From Tistrella mobilis (GTDB lineage: Bacteria > Pseudomonadota > Alphaproteobacteria > Tistrellales > Tistrellaceae): DNA of 64,000 nucleotides. Made by a program: the position numbers and the translations under genes. The DNA lies in assembly GCF_041468085.1 (NCBI RefSeq), contig NZ_CP121017.1, forward strand, positions 1,467,501-1,531,500. Reading direction: 5' to 3'. Position 1 is the first letter of the stretch, and each line of letters starts with the position of its first letter. The notes under the pieces are model-generated. The model did no database searches and was not told the origin of the DNA. It saw only the letters and a list, made by a program, of their open reading frames with translations. Positions 54,795 through 62,497 of the stretch are shown one piece after another.

Positions 54795-55652
54795 ATGGTG
54801 TCTTCTACATCAGACAGGAACCCGCTGCGGTTCCCGGGGGCAAGGGCGACACCGTCGGCGTTGAGCGATCCGCCGGCGGTGCCCCGGCCTGTTGCCGGCC
54901 TGGCGCGACTTGCCCCGGGCGGCACCAGCGCGTCGGCCAGCCTGCCCGCAGTCTATCTTTCCGCGACGGTGTCCGGCGGCACCGAGAGGGATGCCGACGA
55001 TCCCTTCATCGCCGGCCTGCGCGACCTGCGTGCGGCCCTGGCAGCCCTGTTCCGCCTGATGGGCATGAGCCCGGCCGAGGCCGCAGGCGTCGCCGACAAG
55101 GCCGTGGCGGGGGAGGATCTGCCCAAGGGCCAGGACGAGGCCGTACCGGCAACCGGGGGCACGGCGGCAGCGTCGTTCGGCCTTGCGGGGACCACGGTCG
55201 AGGATGGTGCCGCGGCCCGGCTGGGCGAGGCCATGGCCAAGGGCGCGCAGGCCCTGCACGGAGAGCTGATCGCTCTGCTGATGCGGCTGGGGCTGGACCC
55301 GTCGGCCGCGCGCATCGCAGCCTCGCAGCTGCTGGCCGGTATTGCCGCAGCCGGCGGCACGGGCGGTGCGTCCCCCGCCAGCCTTCTGGCCGATATCCGC
55401 CGGGGCGTGCCACCGTCTGCCGGTGCCGTCGGGCTGGCGGTGGGGGTGAAGGACCTCACCCTGTCGCGCGATCCCACCCATGTGCATCTTCATCTGGGCA
55501 GCCTGGTGCTGCGCGGCTTCCCGCTTGCCTCCGACGGCGTGCGGCTGGTCCGCGCCGATGCCTCGGGCACCCGGCTGACGGCGGATCTGGTGCTCCCGAC
55601 CGGCGTGCCGCTGGATGGCGAGGCGGGTTTTACTCGGAAGCCAAGGCCCTGA
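54795..55652 (+). CDS. Unrecognised Ala/Gly-rich protein
   Basis: A 285-residue protein without signal peptide or membrane helix that I can see. It has a disordered-looking N terminus, two Ala/Leu-rich helical blocks (LRDLRAALAALFRLMGMSPAEAAGVADK at about 75-102 and HGELIALLMRLGLDPSAARIAASQLL at about 155-180, which resemble each other) and a C-terminal beta-rich part (VKDLTLSRDPTHVHLHLGSLVLRG). The similarity of the two helical blocks suggests an internal duplication. The last 23 bases overlap the convergent macB. The family is unknown to me. Confidence 0.6.
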   Translation: MVSSTSDRNPLRFPGARATPSALSDPPAVPRPVAGLARLAPGGTSASASLPAVYLSATVSGGTERDADDPFIAGLRDLRAALAALFRLMGMSPAEAAGVADKAVAGEDLPKGQDEAVPATGGTAAASFGLAGTTVEDGAAARLGEAMAKGAQALHGELIALLMRLGLDPSAARIAASQLLAGIAAAGGTGGASPASLLADIRRGVPPSAGAVGLAVGVKDLTLSRDPTHVHLHLGSLVLRGFPLASDGVRLVRADASGTRLTADLVLPTGVPLDGEAGFTRKPRP

Positions 55653-57582
55653 CCGGATCCATGCCGGCCGCCTTACGGGCAGGCAGCCAGCCGAAGATCA
55701 GCCCGGTCAGAAAGGAACAGCCGAAGGCGGCCATCGCCGGGGCCGGCCGGATGACGACGTCGAAGCCGCTGCGGGCGAGGATAAGCGCTGCACCGATGCC
55801 CAGCGCCACACCGATGATCCCTCCCAGGCCGCAGACCACGACGGCCTCGATGTTGAATTGGGTCAGCACGTCCCGGCGCCTGGCACCTGTGGCCATACGG
55901 ATGCCGATTTCACGGGTCCGCTCGGTTACGCCCACCAGCATGATATTCATGACGCCGATGCCGCCGACCAGAAGAGAAATGGTGGCCACGGCACCGAGCA
56001 GCATCGCGAAGCTGCGCTGACTTTCCGAGAGAGCCTGCTGGGCGGCAGCGCTGTCGGTGATCTGGAAGTTCCGGATGCCGTGTCGCGCCATCATCAGACG
56101 GTCGATGTCAGTGGCCACCGCCGCCATGCCTTCGGCGCGATCGACCTTCACCGTTACCGAACTGACATAGGGCTTGCCGAGGATGCGCAGGAAGCCGGCC
56201 GAGAGCGGGATGAGTGCGACGTCATCATGGTCGTTACCCCATTGGTCGGCACCGCGGGTGTTCAGGATACCGATCACCTCGAACGGCATGTTCCGGATCA
56301 CCAGCAGGCGTCCGGTCGGATCCGGGGTCTCGGGAAAGAGGTTGCGGGCGACCGTCTGGCCCAATACCACGACGGCACGATAATCGGCGACGTCTTCGGC
56401 AGAAATGAACTCGCCGATGACAGCCCGCCAGTTGCGGACCACGGCGATATCCGGCCAGACACCATGGACCGTGGTGACGTAGTCATTGGTGCCGGCACGC
56501 AGTGTGGTCCGGAGGCTGCGAACCGGTGACACCGCCGTCAACCCCTCGACGCCCCGGATGGCCTGGATATCTTCGATGGTGAGCGAGGTGAGATCGGCCG
56601 TGTTCCGCACGCCGGGGGCACCCGGCCGTACGATGAGCAGATTGGTCCCCATCTTCTCAAGCCGGGCGAGTGTCGTCTCCCGGCCGCCCTCGCCCACCGC
56701 CAGCATCGCAATGACCGAGGCAACGCCGATCATTACCCCCACAAGGGTGAGCAGGGTCCGGAAGGGGGCGCGCCGCAAAGATCGCAGCGCCGTGCGGGCG
56801 GCGGCGGCCACCATGTCCAGACGCCAGTGGCCGCCGTGAGGCACGGGATCTGCAAGCGGCTCGGAACTCATGAGGGGGGACGGCGGATCCATATTGCAGA
56901 GCTCGTCAGCCACGATCCGGCCGTCGGCGATCCGGATCCGTCGCCGGGCCCGTGCCGCCACCTGCGGATCATGGGTCACGATGATGATCGTGCGGCCGTT
57001 GCGGTTCAGCTCTTCCAGCCTGCGGAGCACGTCTTCTCCGCTGGCGGCATCGAGTGCACCTGTCGGCTCGTCGGCAAGAATGACCTGGGCATTGTTGATC
57101 AGCGCACGGGCGATCGACACCCGTTGCTGCTGACCGCCGGACAGTTCGGACGGACGGTGGTGAAGGCGATCGCCCAGCCCCAGTCGGGTGAGCAACTCCA
57201 CTGCCCGTGTCCGCCGCCACCCCGCCGGCGCGCCGGCATACAACGCCGGAAGTTCGACGTTCTCGGCCGCGCTGGCATCAGGGAGCAGATTGTAGCGCTG
57301 AAAAACAAAGCCGAACAATTGGTTGCGAAGAGTTGCCAGCGCGTCCGGGGTCATCGTCCCCGTGTCGTGACCGTCGATCAGGCACTGCCCGTCACTCGGC
57401 CGGTCGAGGCAGCCCAGGATGTTCATCAATGTGCTTTTACCCGAGCCGGAGGTACCGGTGATCGCGATCATTTCTCCGCGATGGATGTCGAGGGAGATGT
57501 CGTCGAGGGCCAGAACGTCGCCGTTGGCGCTGAAACGCCGCGAGATACCGCGAAGCCTGAAGAGGGGCGGGGTGCCGGTCAT
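55630..57582 (-). CDS. MacB-like ABC exporter (ATPase-permease fusion)
   Basis: A 650-residue protein. Residues 1-225 are the ATPase: Walker A GTSGSGKST, signature LSGGQQQR, Walker B VILADEPTGALD, switch His in THDP. One membrane helix follows at about 275-300, then a large periplasmic MacB-PCD domain and three C-terminal helices with the FtsX-type VTERTREIGIRMATGARRRDVLTQF. This is the mechanotransmission type of exporter that drives periplasmic substrates through a TolC-like channel. It overlaps macA by ATGA. No TolC gene is visible. Confidence 0.92.
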   Translation of the reverse strand: MTGTPPLFRLRGISRRFSANGDVLALDDISLDIHRGEMIAITGTSGSGKSTLMNILGCLDRPSDGQCLIDGHDTGTMTPDALATLRNQLFGFVFQRYNLLPDASAAENVELPALYAGAPAGWRRTRAVELLTRLGLGDRLHHRPSELSGGQQQRVSIARALINNAQVILADEPTGALDAASGEDVLRRLEELNRNGRTIIIVTHDPQVAARARRRIRIADGRIVADELCNMDPPSPLMSSEPLADPVPHGGHWRLDMVAAAARTALRSLRRAPFRTLLTLVGVMIGVASVIAMLAVGEGGRETTLARLEKMGTNLLIVRPGAPGVRNTADLTSLTIEDIQAIRGVEGLTAVSPVRSLRTTLRAGTNDYVTTVHGVWPDIAVVRNWRAVIGEFISAEDVADYRAVVVLGQTVARNLFPETPDPTGRLLVIRNMPFEVIGILNTRGADQWGNDHDDVALIPLSAGFLRILGKPYVSSVTVKVDRAEGMAAVATDIDRLMMARHGIRNFQITDSAAAQQALSESQRSFAMLLGAVATISLLVGGIGVMNIMLVGVTERTREIGIRMATGARRRDVLTQFNIEAVVVCGLGGIIGVALGIGAALILARSGFDVVIRPAPAMAAFGCSFLTGLIFGWLPARKAAGMDPVRALASE

Positions 57583-58787
57583 TCCGTCCCCGCCGCCGCT
57601 GGTACCCGGCCGCCAGCGCCCCAGTTGCCCACGCGGGCCGGATCCATGCCGGCGCTGGCAGCGTCGATCGGCAGGACGATCTCTCCGACGTCGAGGCCCG
57701 ATGTCACCGCGACCCGGCCCCGGGCCGCCAGGCCGATTGTCACCCTTCGGACTTCATGCCGGCCATCCACCAGGCGTACATGCACGCGATCGCCATCCGT
57801 CCCGCGATCGAGTGCCGAAAGAGGGATGATCGGTTGATCGACCGCCTGATCCAGCACGAAGAAGACCTGAGCGGTCATGCTGGTCATCAGGGCACCGTCG
57901 GGGTTGGCGACATCGATCAGCACGTCGTAGAGCACAACGTCGTTCAGGGTCTGCGGGGTGGGGAGGATCTGTCGGATCCGGCTGTGCCACACCCGATCAG
58001 GCCGGCCGAGGGTTGAGAACCGGATCGGCTGTCCGGGTGCGAGGCGTACCACATCTGCCTCCACAACCTGAGCCCTGACCGTCATGGTGGCCAGATCGGC
58101 CAGCCTGAGGATGATCGGCGAGGTCTGGTTGGCATTGAGCGTCTGGCCGACTACCGAGGTCTGCGAGACCACCGTGCCGTCAATGGGGGCGAGGATGCGG
58201 GTATAGGACAGGTTGGTGCGGTCTCCGTCGAGCGTGGAGCGCGCCTCGCGGAGCTGGGCGTCGATCGCTGCGATTGCAGCCTCGGCGATGGCGAGATTGG
58301 CTGCGCTGGTATCGGCTTCCTCGCGGCTGGCGGCCCGATGTTGAAACAGCCGGCGGATGCGTGCCTCGCGCAGACGTGCCAGATCCCGTTCTGCCTTTGC
58401 CTGACGTAGCTGTGCTTCCAGATTGAGCAGCCTTGCCTCGCCGCCGGTGACACGGGTCTCGTAGATCCTGGGGTCGATTTCTGCCAGCAGGGTGCCCCTG
58501 GTCACCGCGTCGCCGACACCGACATGAACCGCACGCAGCTGTCCCGACACCTGGGTGCCGACATCGACGAAAACCCGCGGCTCCACGACGCCGAGGGCCG
58601 AGATGGTTCGTTCGATGGTGCCGCGGACCACCGCTATCGAGGCAGGTGTCGCATCCGTGGCGGCTATCGGCCATTGCGGGATCAGCCGGTCCGACCAGTG
58701 GCCGATGCCGACGCCGGCCGAAAACAGGAGGATGCCTGCGGCAAGGACCGCCGGGCGCCGCCGGGAAGTGGCTGTGGGATGCGACAT
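57579..58787 (-). CDS. MacA-like periplasmic adaptor of the MacB exporter
   Basis: A 402-residue membrane-fusion protein with one N-terminal anchor helix (about 12-30). A split lipoyl/barrel-sandwich region (VDVGTQVSGQLRAVHVGVGDAV and YTRILAPIDGTVVSQTSVVGQTL) flanks a long helical hairpin at about 110-195, followed by beta-barrel and membrane-proximal domains. It is first in the two-gene macA-macB operon. Exported compound is unknown; macrolides, peptides or lipids are typical for the family. Confidence 0.9.
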   Translation of the reverse strand: MSHPTATSRRRPAVLAAGILLFSAGVGIGHWSDRLIPQWPIAATDATPASIAVVRGTIERTISALGVVEPRVFVDVGTQVSGQLRAVHVGVGDAVTRGTLLAEIDPRIYETRVTGGEARLLNLEAQLRQAKAERDLARLREARIRRLFQHRAASREEADTSAANLAIAEAAIAAIDAQLREARSTLDGDRTNLSYTRILAPIDGTVVSQTSVVGQTLNANQTSPIILRLADLATMTVRAQVVEADVVRLAPGQPIRFSTLGRPDRVWHSRIRQILPTPQTLNDVVLYDVLIDVANPDGALMTSMTAQVFFVLDQAVDQPIIPLSALDRGTDGDRVHVRLVDGRHEVRRVTIGLAARGRVAVTSGLDVGEIVLPIDAASAGMDPARVGNWGAGGRVPAAAGTE

Positions 58788-58958
58788 CGGGTCCGGTGCT
58801 GTCCGTGGCTCTCGGCTGCAGGGTTCGGAACATGATATGCAGCTGGTTGCCGGTCGCCAGGGCGGAAATCGACAGGTCGCGGATTGATCGCCGGCCCGCC
58901 CGGCGTTTCAATGAGATTACACCGGGTCACCGGCCCACCCCCGCGAGGATTGCTGCCC

Positions 58959-59798
58959 ATGGGCAAGAAGGACAAGAAGCAGAAGAAGGCCGAAGAGGCC
59001 GAGCGCAAGGCCAAGGCCGAGGCGGCGGATTGGCGCGAGGAGGCCGCGGTCGCAGAACCCGCGCTGGAAAAGGGGGAAGGGCCGGATGCGGCGCTGAAGC
59101 GGCTGCAGGATCAGCTCGTCCTGCTGCAGCATGCCTACGTCATTCACGGCCATCGCGGGATCGTGGTGCTGGAGGGCTGGGATGCCGCCGGCAAGGGCGG
59201 GCTGATCCGCCGGATCGGCTGGTGTCTGGATCCGCGCCATCTGCGGGTGCATTCGATCGGCGCGCCGAGCCAGGGCGAAAAGCGTCAGCACTGGATGCAG
59301 CGCTTCTGGACCCGGGTGCCCGAGAGCGGCCGCATGGCGATCTTCGACCGGTCCTGGTATGGCCGGGTACTGGTGGAGCGGATCGAGGGCTTCGCGACCG
59401 AGAGCGAATGGACCCGCGCCTATGACGAGATCCGCGCCTTCGAGACGACGCTGCTGGACGAGGGCATCCGTATCGTCAAACTGCTGCTCGACATCACGCC
59501 CGAAACCCAGCTCGACCGGCTGCAGTCGCGCTACGACAATCCGGAAAAGCGGTGGAAGCTGACGGAAGACGATCTGCGCAACCGCGCCCGCTGGCGCGAT
59601 TACGAGATCGCCTATGGCGAGATGGTGGAGCGGACCTCGCTGCCGCGCGCGCCCTGGCTGCGCATCGATGCCAACGACAAGGACATGGCCCGGATCGCCG
59701 CCTTCGAGGCGATCATCAAGGGGCTGGGCGACGGCGTGGATGTCAGCGAGCCGACCGTGCCGCCGCTGATCCGCGCCTTCTTCGGCGATCCGTCCTGA
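58959..59798 (+). CDS. ppk2: Polyphosphate kinase 2 family protein
   Basis: Transfers phosphate between polyphosphate and nucleotides. The 279-residue protein has a Lys-rich N terminus (MGKKDKKQKK), Walker A GWDAAGKGG at 73-81, Walker B-like FDRSWYGRVLVER, and lid sequence YDNPEKRWKLTEDDL. These are class I PPK2 features (single domain), favouring formation of ATP or GTP from polyphosphate. Start at 58959 follows GAGGA; the frame is open upstream without conserved sequence. The next gene begins 15 bases after its stop. Confidence 0.92.
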   Translation: MGKKDKKQKKAEEAERKAKAEAADWREEAAVAEPALEKGEGPDAALKRLQDQLVLLQHAYVIHGHRGIVVLEGWDAAGKGGLIRRIGWCLDPRHLRVHSIGAPSQGEKRQHWMQRFWTRVPESGRMAIFDRSWYGRVLVERIEGFATESEWTRAYDEIRAFETTLLDEGIRIVKLLLDITPETQLDRLQSRYDNPEKRWKLTEDDLRNRARWRDYEIAYGEMVERTSLPRAPWLRIDANDKDMARIAAFEAIIKGLGDGVDVSEPTVPPLIRAFFGDPS

Positions 59799-59813
59799 TC
59801 CGCCGGCCGTCCC

Positions 59814-61151
59814 ATGCCGGAGCTTGGCTGGCCGACGCCCTATCTCGACGTCGCGAGCGCGCTTGCCATCGGCGCACTCATCGGCTTCGAACGTGAAAAG
59901 CACAAGGCCGACGAACATCTTCAGGGCGCGCTCGGCCTCAGGAGTTTCATCATTGCAGCCCTCGCCGGGGCCGTCGGTGCGCTGATGACCCGCGCGGTCG
60001 GCAGCCCCTGGCCTCTGGTCGCGGTGCTGCTGGCCGTCTCCGGCGTGGTGGTCGCCTCTTACGTCGTGGAGGTCTCGCTCGATCCGCGCAAATCGGGCGC
60101 CACCACGGAACTCGCCGCGGTTGCGACCACGGCTCTGGCGGCACTGGCCGTGCTGGGGCATCGCGATATGGCGGTGCCGCTGGCGGTAGCCTGCGCGGCG
60201 GCGCTCGCCTTCAAGAAGCCGCTCCGCCGGGTGGTGAAGGGTTTCGACAAGGCGGATCTGCTGGGCATGATGAAGCTGCTGATCGCAAGCTTCATCGTGC
60301 TGCCGCTGCTGCCCGACCGCACGCTCGACCCGTTCGATGCGCTCAACCCCTACAGGCTGTGGCTGCTGGTGATCCTGATCACCGCACTCGGGCTGGTGGG
60401 CTATGTGGCGATGCGCCGCTTCGGCACCCGCACCGGCACGCTGATGACCGCCGTTGCAGGCGCCCTGGTTTCATCGACCGCGGTCACCCTGTCGCTTGCC
60501 CGCCACGCCGCGGCAGTGGACGGTACGGCCGTCCGCCCCGCAGCCGGCGGCATCCTGATCGGCTGGTCGGTGATGGCGGGGCGGATCGCGGTGCTGCTGG
60601 TTGCCGTCAATCCGGCCCTGCTGGCGCTGCTCTGGCCGGTGCTGCTGGCGCTGATCCTGCCGGCCATGGCCGGCGCGGGCTGGCTGCTGCTCCGGCGGAC
60701 CGGCGGAGCCGTCGGACCGGAGCAGCCGGCAGGCGAAGGCACGGATGGTGCGGGGACCGCCCGGACGTCCGCGGCCGGGGTGTCGGCCGCGGTCGCCAAC
60801 CCGTTCAGCCTGGGGCCGGCGATCCGCTTTGCGGCGCTGATGGCGGTGATCATGTTCGCCTCGGCCCTGGCCGAACGCTATCTGGCGCCCGAGGCGCTGG
60901 TTGCGGTCGGGGCCCTGTCGGGCCTGGCGGATGTCGATGCCATCACCGTCTCGATGGCCGAGCGCAGCCTGGCCGAGGCCGCCCGGCTGGATGTCGCCGC
61001 CGCCGCGATCATCGCCGCCGCCCTGGTCAATACCGGGGTCAAATACGGGCTGGCCGCCACCGCCGGCGGCCGGGTGATGGCCCGGTTGCTGGCGCCGGCA
61101 ACGGCGGTATCGCTTCTGGCCGCCCTGGCGGCGGCCTGGCTCAGGCTCTGA
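59814..61151 (+). CDS. MgtC/SapB-like DUF4010 membrane protein
   Basis: A 445-residue protein with about 12 hydrophobic helices. The N-terminal half has the MgtC/SapB signature (ASALAIGALIGFEREKHKADEH, GLRSFIIAALAGAVGAL) and the C-terminal half is DUF4010 (ADVDAITVSMAERSL, AAAIIAAALVNTGVKYG). MgtC-like proteins are linked to magnesium or phosphate stress and ATP homeostasis. It is 15 bases after ppk2 on the same strand, which fits a shared role in phosphate or energy balance (inference). Confidence 0.88.
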   Translation: MPELGWPTPYLDVASALAIGALIGFEREKHKADEHLQGALGLRSFIIAALAGAVGALMTRAVGSPWPLVAVLLAVSGVVVASYVVEVSLDPRKSGATTELAAVATTALAALAVLGHRDMAVPLAVACAAALAFKKPLRRVVKGFDKADLLGMMKLLIASFIVLPLLPDRTLDPFDALNPYRLWLLVILITALGLVGYVAMRRFGTRTGTLMTAVAGALVSSTAVTLSLARHAAAVDGTAVRPAAGGILIGWSVMAGRIAVLLVAVNPALLALLWPVLLALILPAMAGAGWLLLRRTGGAVGPEQPAGEGTDGAGTARTSAAGVSAAVANPFSLGPAIRFAALMAVIMFASALAERYLAPEALVAVGALSGLADVDAITVSMAERSLAEAARLDVAAAAIIAAALVNTGVKYGLAATAGGRVMARLLAPATAVSLLAALAAAWLRL

Positions 61152-61162
61152 CGACGGCAGAG

Positions 61163-61202
61163 GGGAGCGGCGCGGGGGGATCAGTCTTCCCGCGCCGCTC
61201 CC
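61163..61202. terminator. Shared inverted repeat between convergent genes
   Basis: A 14-bp perfect stem (GGGAGCGGCGCGGG, 61163-61176; complement 61189-61202) with a 12-nt loop sits just after the DUF4010 stop and overlaps the last codons of the convergent adaptor gene. It may serve as a bidirectional terminator, although neither side has a T-run. Confidence 0.5.
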
Positions 61203-62497
61203 TCGATGCTCCGCAGCAGCGGTTCCACCAGATAATCGAGGGCGGTGCGTTCGCGCAGCGGCACCATCACTTCGGCCGGCATGCCGGGGGTGAGGCCGGC
61301 ATCGGGGAGGCGGTGCAACTCGCTGGTCGGCACCTCGATCCGCATCTCGTAATAGGCGAGGCCGGTGCGTTCTTCGGTGAAGCGGTCGGCCGAAATCTGC
61401 GCGACATTGCCGTTCAGGATCGGTGTGGTGCGATAGGGATAGGCGGTCAGCCGCACTTCCGCGACCATGCCGTGGTGAACGTCGTCGATCTGGTCGGGGG
61501 GAAGCTGTGCACGCACGACCAGCGGCGTATCGCTGGGCACGATTTCCATCACCGTCTCGCCCGGGCGGATCACGCCCCCCACCGTGAAGGCGGTGAGGCC
61601 GACCACCGCGCCCGAGGCCGGCGCCCGGATCTCGGTCCGGCCCAGCTGGGCGCGGACGGCTTCCAGCCGGGGCGTCAGGTCGAAGAGCTGTTCCTGGGTC
61701 TGGCGCAGCTGCTCCGCCACTTCAGTCTGGCGTTCGCGCTCGATCTGGTCGATCTGCAGCCGCGCCTCGCCGATCGCCTGGCGGGCGCGGGCGGCGTTCG
61801 CCTCGTTCTCTCCCCGCTCTCCATCGAGAGAGGCGGCGGCACGTTCCAGTGACAGCACCCGGGTCTTGGGTGTCAGTCCCTTTTCATAGAGCGAGCGCGT
61901 GCCCTGGAGTTCATCGCGGATCAGCGCCAGCTGGCGGCTGTTTGCGGCGGCCTGTGCCTCGAAGCCCTTGATCTGGGCGCCCAACTGCACGATGCGCTGC
62001 TGCAGGATGTCGACCTGATTGCCGCGCGAACTGGTCCGGGTGGCGAAGACCCGCTCCTGGCCATGGACCAGCTGATCGACCTCCTCGCCTTTGCCCAGCC
62101 GTGCGGTGATGTCGGCTGGAAAGACGATGGCATCCAGTCCGTCGCGCTCGGCGACCAGCCGGGCTTCCAGGATCTTCAGCGCGTCGGTCTGCTTGGAGAG
62201 GATCGAGGCCTGGGCGGCCAGTTCGGTATCGTCCAGGCGGACCAGCAACTGCCCCGCCTCCACCCGGTCGCCTTCGCGCACTGGCAGGTCGGCGACGATG
62301 CCGCCGTCGCGGTGCTGCACGGCCTGGCGGTTGTTTTCCACCACCACGACACCGGGGGCAACCGCGGCGCTGTCGAGGGGGGCGAAACCGGCCCAGCCGC
62401 CAAGCACGCCGAAGAACAGCACTGAGACGATCAGCCCGGTGCGAAGCGGCCTGCCGGCGCCGTCGTCGATGCGGGGAGCAGTCGTCGTCGCGGTCAT
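61181..62497 (-). CDS. Type I secretion HlyD-family periplasmic adaptor
   Basis: A 438-residue membrane-fusion protein of the PrtE/HlyD type. One membrane helix (about 20-40), lipoyl half-motifs VEAGQLLVRLDDTEL and IRAPASGAVVGLTAFTVGGVI, a long coiled-coil hairpin (about 100-280), and the C-terminal GLTPGMPAEVMVPLRERTALDYLVEPL typical of the type I secretion branch. It overlaps the ABC exporter gene by ATGA. It bridges the inner-membrane exporter to an outer-membrane TolC-like channel not seen here. Confidence 0.93.
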   Translation of the reverse strand: MTATTTAPRIDDGAGRPLRTGLIVSVLFFGVLGGWAGFAPLDSAAVAPGVVVVENNRQAVQHRDGGIVADLPVREGDRVEAGQLLVRLDDTELAAQASILSKQTDALKILEARLVAERDGLDAIVFPADITARLGKGEEVDQLVHGQERVFATRTSSRGNQVDILQQRIVQLGAQIKGFEAQAAANSRQLALIRDELQGTRSLYEKGLTPKTRVLSLERAAASLDGERGENEANAARARQAIGEARLQIDQIERERQTEVAEQLRQTQEQLFDLTPRLEAVRAQLGRTEIRAPASGAVVGLTAFTVGGVIRPGETVMEIVPSDTPLVVRAQLPPDQIDDVHHGMVAEVRLTAYPYRTTPILNGNVAQISADRFTEERTGLAYYEMRIEVPTSELHRLPDAGLTPGMPAEVMVPLRERTALDYLVEPLLRSIEGAARED

